Positions 1-9,831 of a stretch of DNA of 64,000 bases are shown here, in pieces. The notes beneath the pieces are model-generated. The model worked only from the letters and a program-made list of their open reading frames with translations. It had not been told where the DNA came from and made no database searches. The first letter of the stretch is position 1. Each line of letters begins with the position of its first letter. The stretch covers positions 480,899,150-480,963,149 of the forward strand of contig CM048748.1 of the NCBI GenBank assembly GCA_026315105.1, written 5' to 3'. The translations under genes were made by a program, and so were the position numbers. Origin of the DNA: Locusta migratoria (lineage: Eukaryota; Arthropoda; Insecta; Orthoptera; Acrididae).

Positions 1-329
1 TGAGCGCTGGATTTATCTTCGTCACTGCTTCTCATCATTTTAGGTAGACCAAAGAAATAGTGCGCTTGGAAAAGCGATTTGATCAGATGACAGAAGAAGT
101 TACCCGGGAGATATTAAATGTATTTATAATGGTTTCGAGGTCGTCCACCATCGGCTAGCTGGCATATTGCCGGCTGTGAGTAGCCTTTAATAGGGAGCGC
201 TGACAACTGTAAGGCCCACTGTGGTATCAACACGTGTAGCCAACAGCCAGCATGCCAAAGGCACCACCTCTTGCATCCCACAGCCAAGAGAGCGAGTTTT
301 CAACGGTCAAATTGCTACCAGCCAAGTGG
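1..329. other. Unassigned sequence
   Basis: I see no gene here. The segment leads into the Tc1-like transposase remnant that follows and may hold its degraded terminus, but I could not identify an inverted repeat. Confidence 0.3.
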
Positions 330-1155
330 CGGGATTGTCCTTTCGGAGAATTGCCATACGACTTCCACGTATTCGTACTCCGTAAAACGCTGCTGGTCGC
401 AACGGTCACTCGAACAGTGTCACACCCGCAGACGAAGTTTTGGGCGTGGTCGAAACATCCACCATTGTAAGGCTGCTACAGCACAGACGTGCCAGCGTCA
501 CCAGTGGTGCTGCGGACAAGCGCGGATTTCATCTCAGCTTCCACTCGCGCCACAGCATCGACGTGCACGGGCTGACTGATGCTGTTCACGAATATGAGCT
601 ACACCTGGCGAACGCTGTCATTCGCCCCCAGCCGAGGTGCGATAACGCACACCTTTCCATCAGCTATGGTGTTTCTGAAGGGAACGCTATCTAGTGGTCG
701 GTACGTGCAGAATGAAGTAAGACCCGTTCTTTTGCCATTCTTGCAAGAGGAAAGTAATGTTCCAACGGCATAATGTTCTGCAACTCACTGTGCGCGTAAG
801 TTCGTGCTCTGCAAGACGTACGGCAACTCAAACGTCATGGTCAGTACGACCTTTGGACTTGACACCAACCGTGTATGTGTGGGATACGATCGGACGAAAA
901 CTCACAGGCCCGACTAGTCAGGACACAACTCTTGCAGAACTACATTATCATATCGAGCAAGCATGGAATAATGTAATCCGAGACAGTATGATCGGATCAG
1001 TGTCAGAATCAGCGTCTGCATTGCTGTCCGTCGAGGCCACATCACGTACTAATATGGATGTTTCAGCACGGATCGACATCCGGTACCTCATGCCGCTTGA
1101 GTTATTTATAAGTAAAAGTATTCATTTCATGGTTTCAACACTAAATCTGGCGTGA
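330..1155 (+). pseudogene. Tc1-like transposase remnant, copy 1
   Basis: Degenerate DDE transposase of the Tc1/mariner superfamily, the cut-and-paste enzyme of TA-targeting DNA transposons. The N-terminal helix-turn-helix part is scattered over three frames around 340-560. The middle reads GTLSSGRYVQNEVRPVLLPF (about 670-745), matching the family block before the second catalytic Asp. After a frameshift near 757-770, the block FQRHNVLQLTVR replaces the usual FQQDNARPH, so the catalytic Asp is lost. The C-terminal part has RPLDLTPTVYVWDTIGRKL followed by LHYHIEQAWNNV, typical of the Tc1 carboxyl end. No usable start or continuous frame remains. A related but separately decayed copy lies at 5337-5665 on the other strand. 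Dead copy; family assignment fairly sure. Confidence 0.75.
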
Positions 1156-1292
1156 ACTGGAAAACTCGAAGAGGGCGTACTACCGTTTATTTCTGGCAGC
1201 GTATTTCTGTTGGATGTTCAAAAAATTTATTTGTAGTAAAATGATAATTTAACATGAACCCGGTTTCTGTCTGTGAAATTAGACCATCTTCA

Positions 1293-1541
1293 TACCGAGC
1301 GAGGTGGCGCAGTGGTAAGACACTGGACTCGCATTCTGGAGGATGGTGGTTCAAATCCACCTCCGGCCATCCAGATTTAGGTTTTCCGTTATTTTCCTAA
1401 ATCACCTCAGGCAAATGGCGGGATGGTTCCTTTCAAACGGCATGGCCGATTTCCTCCCACATACTTCCCCGAAAATCTGAGCGTAAGCTCCGTCTCTAAT
1501 GACCACGCTGTCGACGGGACGTTAAACCCTAAGCTCCCTTC
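1293..1541 (+). mobile_element. tRNA-derived SINE, family C, complete copy
   Basis: The head carries a pol III A box (TGGCGCAGTGGT) and B box (GGTTCAAATCC). A conserved body follows (GGGATGGTTCCTTTCAAA, GACGGGACGTTAAACCCTAA). The copy is bounded by a perfect 13-bp TSD, TAGACCATCTTCA, at 1280-1292 and 1542-1554. Related copies are at 21191, 33321 and 33885. The general type resembles the Lm1 SINE of Locusta (from memory). It is not a functional tRNA, because the body and internal promoter are fused. Confidence 0.9.
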
Positions 1542-1859
1542 TAGACCATCTTCAGGCCAGCAGTTGGCGATAGCTGGCCCAGCGATCGTGGACCGAAGCA
1601 GTCCTCAAGAATGACAAAAAGGACACAACAGGAGAAAGATCGCCCGGTTGTTAAAAAACTTCACTCCGTTCTGAGGAATTGCTTCCCTAGACATGGACGT
1701 TTAGAGGCATTCCCAGGGTGGAAGTTTATCAGATACCAACATTGGGAGTCATCAATGGGTCGATTAATCTACAAAATAGAACATAGATTCTAAACGTCTA
1801 ATTATTATTGTTATTCTCATATGAGCCCAATAGGAGCATGCAAAGTGCAATCAGTCAAT

Positions 1860-2700
1860 GTCTTTTATGCCCATATTTGTAACATCGTTTCAAAATGAAG
1901 TCACTTTCTTCCATCAGACTACAGTGTTCCGGTCCATTTCCTAATTTCCTTCTGACCAATTATCCATTCAATTATCGTTTGACCGTATTTTTTTCTATCT
2001 GAAGCGTCTGGCTGAGTTATACCGATTGGTTTACTATCGTCCTCAATCGCAGCGATCCATTTAATTGACTAAGAATGTGCCTTACTTCTGTTTTCATAAA
2101 AATCTGCTAGTTGTTTTGTGAACGTAGTGGGTGTCATTCTTTTAATGTGCCCATAAAATTTAAGTTTTCGTTTTCTCATGTCACCATGTATGCCTGTGTA
2201 TTATTCTATTTTCTTATTTCTTCTCAGCCTGTAAGTTTCTCCATCAGTAATTTTGGGACCTACTATTTTCGTAATTATCTTTCTTTCTTTTTAATTTCTT
2301 CAATATTCCTCTTGTATTTAAAGTAAAGTTTCCGCTCCATAAAGTCATTCGGGTTTCAGTTGCCTAAGTGTACTGAACTTAAGAAGTGATCTTTTACAAG
2401 AAACATAATGTGTTAATTTGAAAGAAGTTGCGATTTTTTCCCTTACAGCAAACTTTGTGGGCAATATTTGCAGACGAAATTCCTTCTATGATTTTCCTTA
2501 ATTATTTAAACTGAGAAACCTTTATTATTTTCCATTATTCGTGTTCAAAAACTGTTGTACCCGTTTTGTTGCACGTCATATATCCAGTTTTATGGAATGA
2601 AATTCATGGTCCTAGCCTTTCTGCAACTTCATTAGAATTTCAGTTTATTTTAAAATCGCCAGATCATCTGAAAAGGCGAGGCAATCTACTCTAATATTAC
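1860..2700 (-). pseudogene. Non-LTR retrotransposon (LINE) ORF2 C-terminal remnant
   Basis: Read on the minus strand this is the downstream part of a LINE reverse transcriptase. DCLAFSDDLAIL (about 2652-2690) is the RT active-site block with SDD. It is followed by a degraded AERLGLKISFHKT-type block, then LYGAETL with TRGILKK, then KIVGPKITDGE (about 2230-2290). MRKRKLKFYGHIKRM (about 2136-2180) is the block typical of insect LINE carboxyl ends. Frameshifts and stops occur throughout. It is truncated upstream of the RT active site, as expected for a 5'-truncated insertion. Clade not determined. Confidence 0.7.
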
Positions 2701-3539
2701 TTCTTACGGAAATTCCTCACTGAGATGTGAAAATATAGACTGGCTGGGCAGTACTTAGCTTGGTATTGCCGATAGTAACACATAAAAAGGCATAAATGGA
2801 GACGAGAATCTAGGTTTCGGGAATGACTTTCTTCGTGATGTAGGAGAGGAGGGCGTAGAAAGAGGTCAAAAGGAAAAGGTGGGTGACAATCTAGACCATG
2901 AGGTAGCGATGGGAGAAAGTGGAACTCAGAGATAGTGCACGATAAGTACTGAGCCATGCCAATGCAAACCAGAGAGGATAGATGAAGAAGTGAACCGAAT
3001 AATTAAAAGATTAAAATTTAGGGAAGATTATAAACACGGACATACTTCTTTGTGTGTACTATCGGCGTTACCAAGCAAAGGTAAGTCCTGGCCAGCCACT
3101 CTAACATTACTTCTACGTCACTTGATCGATTGCTCTGTATTTTCACTCGACTTTTGGTATCGCCATTCTAACACTGCGTCTAATGCCGTATGGACATGTA
3201 GGAAGAAAGAACGATAGCCAGCAGCCGAAGGAGGTGTGGCAGTGAATCGCAGTGGAAAGAAGAAATATTGGACAACGTAGGAGCGGGTGGAGCCTACGAT
3301 AATTTCCATTACCTCACTATGTGCTCTCGTTTTAAATTGGCGTGATAGCGGGCGTGGAACTGTAGGTACATTTGCCAACAAGTTCTCTGTGACAGGTGCA
3401 GAGTTGCTGCTTTACTACGTAAAAGTGATGCAGTGCAACACGTACGCTCTTCTGATGACAGGTAACGATTTCGACGAGTCGAGGACTAAATATAGAAGCG
3501 AAAACAGTCGGAAACGTTAATGTTTTTTAAAGTATATCC
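2701..3539. other. Unassigned sequence
   Basis: No recognisable gene. Two purine-rich stretches near 2810-2960 and 3200-3300 give short open frames with no family resemblance. A short phrase, CTCTAACATTACTTCTACG (3100-3118), echoes 2689-2708, so an old duplication is possible. Confidence 0.3.
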
Positions 3540-3765
3540 GCGACGTCCCTGGGGCTTTCAAAGCCGAGTAAATGGAAGTGCGCTGAAATATTAAAGAAGC
3601 AGGAGCGGCGGGGGAAGCCGATATCGGGCGGCGGCTAACGAAGCGCCGGGGCTGACGCAGGGCGCCGCGCCGCGCCGAGACGCCAGGAAACGTCTGCGCG
3701 CTGCGGCGGGCGCGCGCGACTGCGCCGCGGGAGGCCGGCAAGCGCCCGAGACCGGAGGAGGCAGG
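3540..3765. other. GC/CpG-rich island
   Basis: Strongly CpG-rich block in AT-rich surroundings (GGCGCCGCGCCGCGCC near 3661). The 74-codon minus-strand frame here is Arg/Ala/Pro-rich and explained by composition. It could be a regulatory island or an unmethylated repeat. Confidence 0.5.
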
Positions 3766-3830
3766 ACGTTGTTCTTGACAGCAGTTACTCAGTAGAGAAA
3801 AGTGATAAGACTACTATAGTTTTCTTTATG

Positions 3831-4165
3831 TACAGGGTGTTTCAGGAGGAATAGTAAATATTGCCTAATGGTGTATTTTGCCTTACATATGAAAAACGTT
3901 TCGCGCACGAAATTACTTGTGAATGGAGTACATCTCGGATGTATTCCGGTGTGCAGGGGAGAGCGTGCAAGCCGCCGTGGCGACGGCGGGCGGACACGGC
4001 GTGCATGCACACGCATGTGTACATGCACATGCAGACGCAGCTGGCGCCACTAATTGCGGCTGCCGCTTTACTGGCGATACGCGCGCCCCAGGCTCGTTCC
4101 CAATTCCTATCGGTGATTCCGTGCTTCCTCTGACACCGCTTCCGACATTTAAGATTTAACGAGCG
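3831..4165 (+). mobile_element. Possible DNA-transposon terminus beginning TACAGGGTGT
   Basis: The block opens with TACAGGGTGTTTCAGGAGG, a start shared in its first 10 bases with the mariner-like element at 4757. No matching right end was found. The interior is GC-rich with alternating ATGCAC motifs around 4000-4035. A solo or decayed end is likely. Confidence 0.3.
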
Positions 4166-4599
4166 AGCCGTAAAAAGCGAACACGAATTGCCCCCGTGGA
4201 TCTCTCCAATCGAAAATTCTTTGTGTCCTAGCAGCTATAACGCTTTTCCACTAGACATCTCCCCCCAGACATTAAATCTGTCCGTACTCGTCCGCGTGTC
4301 GCGATAACCATAACCACTGGCAAAAACGTGGCCTCATCAGATGGTAGATTGCTTTTCTTGCTTTTATGTCTACCCACAAGCCCATAATTGGAAACGAAAG
4401 TTACAAGGTTCTTCACAATACTGTTGCTAATTAGGGTTCAGTCCATCAATCGGTAAAAGACAAACACTTATTTTGTTATATAGGTAATACATACACTATT
4501 CATACACAACAATTTACGTGTAAAAGAAACCTACACAATCATTTAGATCTTTATACACAACCGAAATAAATACATTCATATATCCTAGCGAAGTGCTAC
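4166..4599. other. Unassigned sequence
   Basis: AT-rich, no recognisable coding blocks or repeat family. Confidence 0.3.
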
Positions 4600-4695
4600 G
4601 TGGGAATGGCCGCGCGGTGTAAACTTCCGTGTCGCGGATCGCGCCGCTGCTCCCGTCGTAGATTCGAGTTCTCTCTCGGTCATTGGCGTGTGTGT

Positions 4696-4727
<32 letters not shown>

Positions 4728-4756
4728 TGTGTTTAGCATACCTAAATTAGTTTAAG
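4600..4756 (+). mobile_element. SINE family B, copy interrupted by a DNA element
   Basis: Diverged Leu-tRNA-like head with the family's GGAATGGCCGCGCGG start and TTCGAGTTC B box, then a TG repeat and CTAAATTAGTTTAAG. The TTAAG-TA-GTTTGTAAG phrase expected in this family is split at TA by the element starting at 4757. A recognisable SINE tail (ACAAACATGTGAACATTTGA) resumes at about 5245-5264. Confidence 0.6.
4688..4727 (+). repeat. (TG)n microsatellite
   Basis: About 40 nt of TG with one C interruption, located at the position where family B SINEs normally carry a TG tract. Confidence 0.9.
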
Positions 4757-5235
4757 TACAGGGTGTCTTACGAAAGACGTCTGCCAGGCGTCCGCGGATC
4801 GCGCGGTACGGCTCCCGGCCGCCGCCACCGCATCCGCCAGCCACCGCAGCGTCCGATTCTCGGACTCTATTGTGCCGCGGGCGCATTCACTGAGTTAAAG
4901 TCTAAAAAACATTGCAATCTCAGTAATCTAAGCTTACCTTTATATACAGTAGATGTTCAAAATGATGTCCCTCTATGGAAAGAGCGGCCTGACATCTCTT
5001 GAACACATTTGCGAACACTCGACGAATTTCGGCTGCCGAAATCTGGGAAATGACTAGTCGAATCTTTTTTCACGAAACAGTAAATTGTGACAGGTATGTG
5101 AACAATATCCTGCATCCAATTTTTTCAAGAACTTTCACCCAACGAAAAGCTGTACGGTTATTTCATGCAGGACAATGCAAGACCACACAATTCCAATGCT
5201 TCTATGGCAGCAATACAAAATGTTTTTTCGTCAGT
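4757..5235. mobile_element. Rearranged mariner-like element (inverted end joined to transposase middle)
   Basis: The left 290 bases are the reverse complement of the terminus and transposase C-terminal coding region seen at 60940-61238, including the terminal TACAGGGTGTCTTACGAAAG. From about 5049 the sequence switches to the forward strand of the transposase middle (SRIFFHETVNCDRYVNNIL, matching 60625-60800). The switch lies at the 8-bp palindrome GACTAGTC. The element is therefore an inversion derivative with only one recognisable end. It sits in a family B SINE. Confidence 0.65.
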
Positions 5236-5336
5236 TAGGCTTACAAACATGTGAACATTTGAAGCCAAACAAGAACATACACCGCCGAAAATAAAAGTTA
5301 GTACAACCTCGTATAGTTTTTCAGTTCACTCGAGTC

Positions 5337-5665
5337 TTACTGCTGAAAAAGTGAATCTGGAGTACGTGGAAAGGTAACATTTACAGACAAATAGCTGAAA
5401 CGATACTGAGGTAGCAAGATGTCGATCCATGCTGAAACACCCATATTAGCATGTGGCATAGCGTACACGAGCGGTAGTGCAGATTCTTGCATCCATTCGA
5501 TGCTGGTTTTGGATGCATTATTCCACGCCAGCTCGATCTGTTCACAAAATTCTGCAAGTGTTACGGAATGGCGAGTGGCATGTGTCAGGTGTCGTCCGAT
5601 CATATCCCTAACGTGTTCCATTGGAGTCCTGACCGGAGACCGTGCTGGCCGGAAACGTCATGCAG
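5337..5665 (-). pseudogene. Tc1-like transposase remnant, copy 2
   Basis: Minus-strand carboxyl portion of a Tc1-type DDE transposase. RPARSPVRTPMEHVRDMIGRHL is followed by LAEFCEQIELAWNN and a tail (PHANMGVSAWIDI) that matches copy 1 at 757-1155. The catalytic SPDL-type Asp is replaced (SPVR). The open frame of 94 codons covers only the last third of a normal transposase of about 340 residues. The upstream part is cut off next to the putative LTR at 5695. Confidence 0.75.
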
Positions 5666-5694
5666 AGAAGTTTTATTTTGACGGAACTACATAT

Positions 5695-6107
5695 TGTCGC
5701 GTTTAAATGGAAGCAAGCTTGACGTCGGAGGCAGGGTTGTCAACTGAACACAGCACTTACACTGAAAGCAGGTTTATTGCGAACTGAAAGATACACGCAG
5801 CACTGACTGCCTCTCGGGCAGAGTGCTCTCCTATTTATACACAGACAGAATGTACCAGAAATTAGAAGAACAGTTAACTTAAGAAACATAGTGAACACAA
5901 GAAACATGTAGCACATTCTGGCTGGCTTTCATCGCTGATCGCCACGGCCCGCCTTTCCATGTTCCAGTCGATCACCTGACGGCACTGGGCGAGGCGTGCA
6001 CGCAGGTGCGAAAGACGGGCTGCAGTGTATGTGTGGCCGTAGTGACCGGTTCACAGCAGTTCGTCTCGACACTTTTGGTCTCACTTTACTTTCGTAGCCC
6101 TGTTACA
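5695..6107 (-). mobile_element. Putative solo LTR
   Basis: Read on the minus strand the block begins TGTAACAGGGCTACGAAAG and ends GCGACA, the TG...CA form of an LTR. It contains a TATA box (TATAAATA, complement of 5832-5839) followed about 55 bases later by a polyadenylation signal AATAAA (complement of 5773-5778), the spacing usual for U3-R-U5. No internal region or second LTR was found and the flanks show no obvious 4-6 bp duplication, so the exact ends are uncertain. It appears to interrupt the second Tc1-like copy. Confidence 0.45.
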
Positions 6108-6709
6108 GTCTTCCACATGACAAGACGTGAATTATTCCTTGGAAATTCTGAAAATTATCAGCTACGTCATGAGGCGCTACGCGCGACAACCTCGTCAGCA
6201 TTTACGAGACGCGGCACAACAATTTGCATCGCTACTCTGCGCTCTGCATAACGCAAGACTTATGTCGCATCCGCAATGATACAGACGTTCGTTAACAGGA
6301 GATGCGGGGATATACTTGGAGATGATAACATGTGAGGCAGTAGAGCACTCAAACACACGTCGGTGTACGCCGTGTGAGAAGCGAGAGTGACAGGGCGTTT
6401 ACTTTGCTAGCAGCGGCGTAGCAGGCGGAGGCAGTACGTCGGTACGGCCCAGATACGACTCGTGCTGCGCGCGCTGTCTCGTAGGGAGTTTGTTAGACGA
6501 GAGACAGAGCTTGTTAAGGTGATGGATGCACGCGAGCAGCGAGGTAGCACCAGGTAGGGAGAGTCGCGTAGGTTGCGACTGACAGAGAAGCCGTGCAGCG
6601 GGAATTAGCTCGAGTACTCCGGCTCTGGAGAGGCCTGACACACTGCGTCAGCACAACCCGCTACTATCTTCATAATGACTGCGCAAGTGGGCGGTCCCTT
6701 CTGCGTTTA
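6108..6709. other. Unassigned sequence
   Basis: No recognisable gene. The 80-codon minus-strand frame at 6399-6641 shows no known motif. Confidence 0.3.
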
Positions 6710-7005
6710 CTGGCTATCTTCCCGTACTTCGCAACGAATGTTAGCAAAAGGCTTCAACAGTTCCGTTCCTCCGTTCGTAAAACTGGAGTTCTTGTTGCAT
6801 CACTTTGTGAATAAATCCTGAGAGACTGCACAGTCCTTCGCCTTGTAGGTGTTCTGGTATATTACGAAGGACCTGACCGTTTTCTAGACATGATTATTCG
6901 TAAACAGAACGGATTAAAATGTAACTAGTACACACAAAGCAAACTATATGTATTCCATTGTCCTTGCAAAGAATTGTTATGTAAATGAAAAATATCAATA
7001 CAAAC
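6710..7005 (-). mobile_element. Helitron-like copy H1, 3' terminal part
   Basis: Starts on the plus strand with CTGGCTATCTTCCCGTACTTCGCAACG, a diverged form of the CTAG terminus of copies H2 and H3. Blocks around 6760-6830 and 6880-7005 match H2 9900-9970 and H3 15680-15800 (CTTGCAAAGAATT, GTAAATGAA). The element is interrupted by a SINE and a LINE and probably continues at 7877-8570. Confidence 0.5.
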
Positions 7006-7007
7006 AA

Positions 7008-7052
7008 GCCTGCGCGCCATGCTACGGACTGAGGTTCGAGTCCGCCCTCGGG

Positions 7053-7140
<88 letters not shown>

Positions 7141-7213
7141 GTCTTTAGGTTGATAAGTGTTTAAGTAGTTTGTTATGCTATGAATTGATAACCAGAGTAG
7201 TTTGATCACATAG
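7008..7213 (+). mobile_element. SINE family B copy
   Basis: Truncated head with B box (GGTTCGAGTCC), CCCTCGGGCATG, a long TG tract and the tail TTTAAGTAGTTTGTTATG... ending near the LINE that follows. Related to 8687, 9420, 19425, 50393, 53070 and 61360. Confidence 0.7.
7055..7139 (+). repeat. (TG)n microsatellite, 85 nt
   Basis: TG run with one TCTGTA interruption inside a family B SINE. It explains the long His/Thr and Cys/Val frames on both strands. Confidence 0.95.
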
Positions 7214-7876
7214 ACCCACATGGCCACTAAAAGAAATCAGCTGAACTTCAATTACACGATAAATCAGTCAGACATTAAGGACGTAAAATCTACCAAATAC
7301 CTAGGAGTTACAATTACGATCAGCGTACACTGGAGAGCACACACAAAAAAGATTGTGGGGAAGGCGAACCAAAGGTTACGTTTCATTGACAGAACGATTC
7401 GAAGATGCAACAGCTCCACCAAAGAGACTGTCTACATCACACTTGTGCGTCCTCTCATGAAGTACTGTTGGCCAGTGTAAGACCCTCACCGGGTGGGACT
7501 GACGGACGACATTGAGAAGCTTCAGAGAAGGGCAGCACGTTTTGTTTTATCACGTTACAGGGCGGAAAGCGTCACGAACATGTTGCACGATTTGAGGTGG
7601 AAATCGTTAAAAGAAAGACGTTATTCGTTGCGGCGAATTCTCTTTGCGAAATTTCAATCTCCGACTATTACTTCTGAATGTGTATATATTTTCCTAGCAA
7701 CCATCTACATAGGAAGATATGACCATCCCAATAAAATAAGAGAATCTTCCCGCGCGCTGTTAAGAATGAAACGGTTGAGAAAGGTTATGAAAGTGGTTAA
7801 TGAATGCTCTGCCAGGCACTTAAATGTGATTTGTAGAGTATCTACGTAGATTTAGATGTAGATTTACAAACATTTG
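7214..7876 (+). pseudogene. CR1/Jockey-like LINE, 3' part of ORF2
   Basis: 5'-truncated LINE. STKYLGVTITISVHW opens the visible frame, followed by KANQRLRFIDRTIRRC and LVRPLMKYC. A TAA stop at 7478-7480 takes the place of the conserved Trp in AVWDPH. The same frame then continues with LTDDIEKLQRRAARFV and SVTNMLHDLRW to about 7846. The 3' end GTAGATTTAGATGTAGATTT is the family's short repeat tail. Apart from that nonsense codon the frame is open for about 200 codons, so this is one of the younger LINE insertions here. It separates two pieces of Helitron-like H1. Confidence 0.8.
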
Positions 7877-8570
7877 AACTTTTGATTGATAAAACCAAAG
7901 GGATGTCGTTATATATTAAATACCAATGGAAGCTGTCAAAAGAAGGATACATTAGTTTGAATACAGAAAATTAATTCCGTAACTCGCAGTTGATTGTCAG
8001 TTTGTTTCGTAGAGATACTGTTGCGGCCCTCGATTCTGTCACTGACGTTTGCGCACCAAAATACTTCGGTTACCGAGGAAATACACGCAACACGGTCATC
8101 TATTTTTCTTCGTTGCACTACTAAAATATCAGCGTCTGATTTAGTTGATTTTCTACGCCTTACTTATATGCATAGATACAAATAAAACTTAAAATTACTG
8201 TATCGGTTCTTCCTCTGATCCGATTTTCATTAAATGAAGCCTATATGCTGCCCCAAAGTTCTCTTTAATTTACCTGTGGAACCCCATGAAAGTTCTTGTA
8301 GTACTTTTTGAGATTAGTAAGTACAGATAGACATGCATGACAGTTTTTAGACAAGTGTTTAAATTATGATATCTTAACTTTCTGTGGGTCTAGTTTGATG
8401 AAATGAAGCCTTTATCTAACGGCTCGATACGTTCCAGATAGTTGTGAAAATTTCATCAAAATTCGTCTAGATACGTATGCGTTGCACCAAGATGTGCTCA
8501 AGAAACTGTGATAAACTTATGCAAAAACGTGAAGTAATTTTGCAGATAAGAGGTTTTTATAATACATGAA
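7877..8570 (-). mobile_element. Helitron-like copy H1, continued
   Basis: Contains the monomer typical of the Helitron copies (GATCCGATTTTCATTAAATGAAGCC, CTATATGCTGCCCCAAAG, AACCCCATGAAAGTTCT) at 8215-8300, and a diverged second unit at 8390-8470. The TTCTGTCACTGACGTTTGC phrase near 8033 is also in H2 at about 10157. Confidence 0.5.
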
Positions 8571-8603
8571 CAGAGAGACACAAGTAATAATCATGTAACT
8601 AAA

Positions 8604-8648
8604 ACGCATCTGAAGATGACAATACATTGTCGAAAACCTCCATGATGT
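8604..8648 (+). ncRNA. Hammerhead-like core, degenerate
   Basis: CTGAAGA (8610-8616), one T, a perfect 5-bp stem II (GACAA, loop TACA, TTGTC) and GAAA (8632-8635) reproduce the hammerhead core order. Stem III and stem I are weak (CAT/ATG), so cleavage activity is unlikely. The layout matches 14028-14071. Confidence 0.4.
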
Positions 8649-8686
8649 GTTTTACAAAACAAGTAAAAATAAATAAATAAATAAAT

Positions 8687-8876
8687 GTTTGTAAATATAT
8701 CGGACCAAACTGCGTGGTCATCAGTCCGTAGCTTACAAACTACTTAAACCTAGGTAAACTAACCTAAGGACAAACACACACACCTATGCCCCAGGGAGGA
8801 CTCGAACCTCCACGGCGAGCAACCGCGCGCTCCGCAGCAAGACGCTTTAGATCTCTCGCCTACTCCACCGCGGCAC
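8687..8876 (-). mobile_element. SINE family B copy
   Basis: Minus-strand SINE. The Leu-tRNA-like head ends at CCACCGCGGCAC, with B box complement GACTCGAACCTCC. The 3' hairpin arms GGACCAAACTGCGTGGTCATCAGTCC appear in complement at 8703-8728. An AAATAAATAAATAAATG run precedes it. Confidence 0.8.
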
Positions 8877-8974
8877 AAAACAAAACAAGTCTCCGGCGCC
8901 TGTTCCTTTACCTAATTGTGACTAAAACAGTTAACGACTTGCAAAATATCGTTCACGATGAACAAAAATTAAGA

Positions 8975-9155
8975 CCGTCGCGCGGTCGGGAGCACCATAT
9001 TGCGGTTGCTCGTTCGCTCCCACCTGAACTTGGAATCATTCCTCGGGTATGGGTGTGCGTATTGTCCTTAGGGTAAGTTAGTTTTAGTAGTTGCAAGTCT
9101 GGGGACCAATGACCCTAGCAATTTGGTCACTTGGGTTTACAAACATTTGAAATTA
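8975..9155 (+). mobile_element. SINE family B copy, diverged
   Basis: Head degraded (GCGGTTGCTCGTTCGCTCCC), then CCTCGGGTATGGGTGTG, GTCCTTAGGGTAAGTTAG and the tail GGGACCAATGACCC...TTTACAAACATTTGAAATT. Confidence 0.65.
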
Positions 9156-9159
9156 AGAT

Positions 9160-9411
9160 GTTCCTCTAGTTTTGAAGGTGAAGTGTGCAAAGTTTCCTAA
9201 AAGATCGGATGAGTGGGGTGCCAGCGCATGAAACACACATTGACAGATATATTAGATTTCCCTCAGTATGGGCTGGAGTGGCGAGCAGGGGAGTCCAGAG
9301 GCGCTGCGAGCCCCGGCATCGGCAGCGCGGACTTCTCAGTCAGGCGCCGCGCCTCCCGTTAAATTTAACAAGAGCTCTGGATACCGTCCGTAGAAGACGC
9401 GGAGAGTAGCC
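9160..9411. other. Unassigned, partly GC-rich
   Basis: GC-rich block at 9270-9360 between two SINEs. No gene recognised. Confidence 0.3.
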
Positions 9412-9419
9412 CTAGTCGT

Positions 9420-9474
9420 TTCATCAGTCCGTAGCTTACAAACTACTTCAACTAAGGTAAACTAACCTAAGGAC

Positions 9475-9508
<34 letters not shown>

Positions 9509-9596
9509 CCCCAGGGAGAACTCGAACCTCCGACGGCGAGCAACCGCGCGCTCCGCATCGAGACGCCTTAGACCGCTCGGCTACTCCAACGCGGCA
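9420..9596 (-). mobile_element. SINE family B copy inserted beside an older SINE tail
   Basis: Minus-strand copy from TCATCAGTCCGTAGC to the head end ACGCGGCA, with a 31-nt CA tract at 9476-9506. The next 68 bases (9598-9665; TTTTGTAAGCTTAGG...CCAAACACTTGAA) read as a plus-strand family B tail, so two copies in opposite orientation abut. Confidence 0.75.
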
Positions 9597-9597
9597 G

Positions 9598-9665
9598 TTT
9601 AAGTATTTTGTAAGCTTAGGTATTGATAATCACAGCAGCCCTTAGATTTCCAAACACTTGAATTG
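9598..9665 (+). mobile_element. SINE family B 3' tail fragment
   Basis: Only the hairpin tail of a plus-strand copy remains. Confidence 0.5.
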
Positions 9666-9831
9666 AACATTTCACTTTTTAAGTGTCTGACATTGGGTTG
9701 CATTTCCTGTTGTTAAATTGTACCATTTGTTTTGTACCAAATGATGTTTCAAGCCACTAGGTAGGAGACTCTTCTGATTTAGAAATGCCTCTATCGCTAG
9801 CGTCATCCTATGTCTTATCTTTTATTCACAA

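Noticed and set aside
1293..1380. tRNA-like segment with A and B boxes
   Set aside because: It is the head of a SINE with body, tail and TSD. The same applies to the other tRNA-like heads listed as SINEs, so no functional tRNA gene is claimed.
2697..2957. 86-codon minus-strand frame
   Set aside because: Pro/Leu/His composition follows from the purine-rich plus strand; no homologous motif.
6925..7227. His/Thr-rich and Cys/Val-rich frames
   Set aside because: Translation of the TG microsatellite in a SINE.
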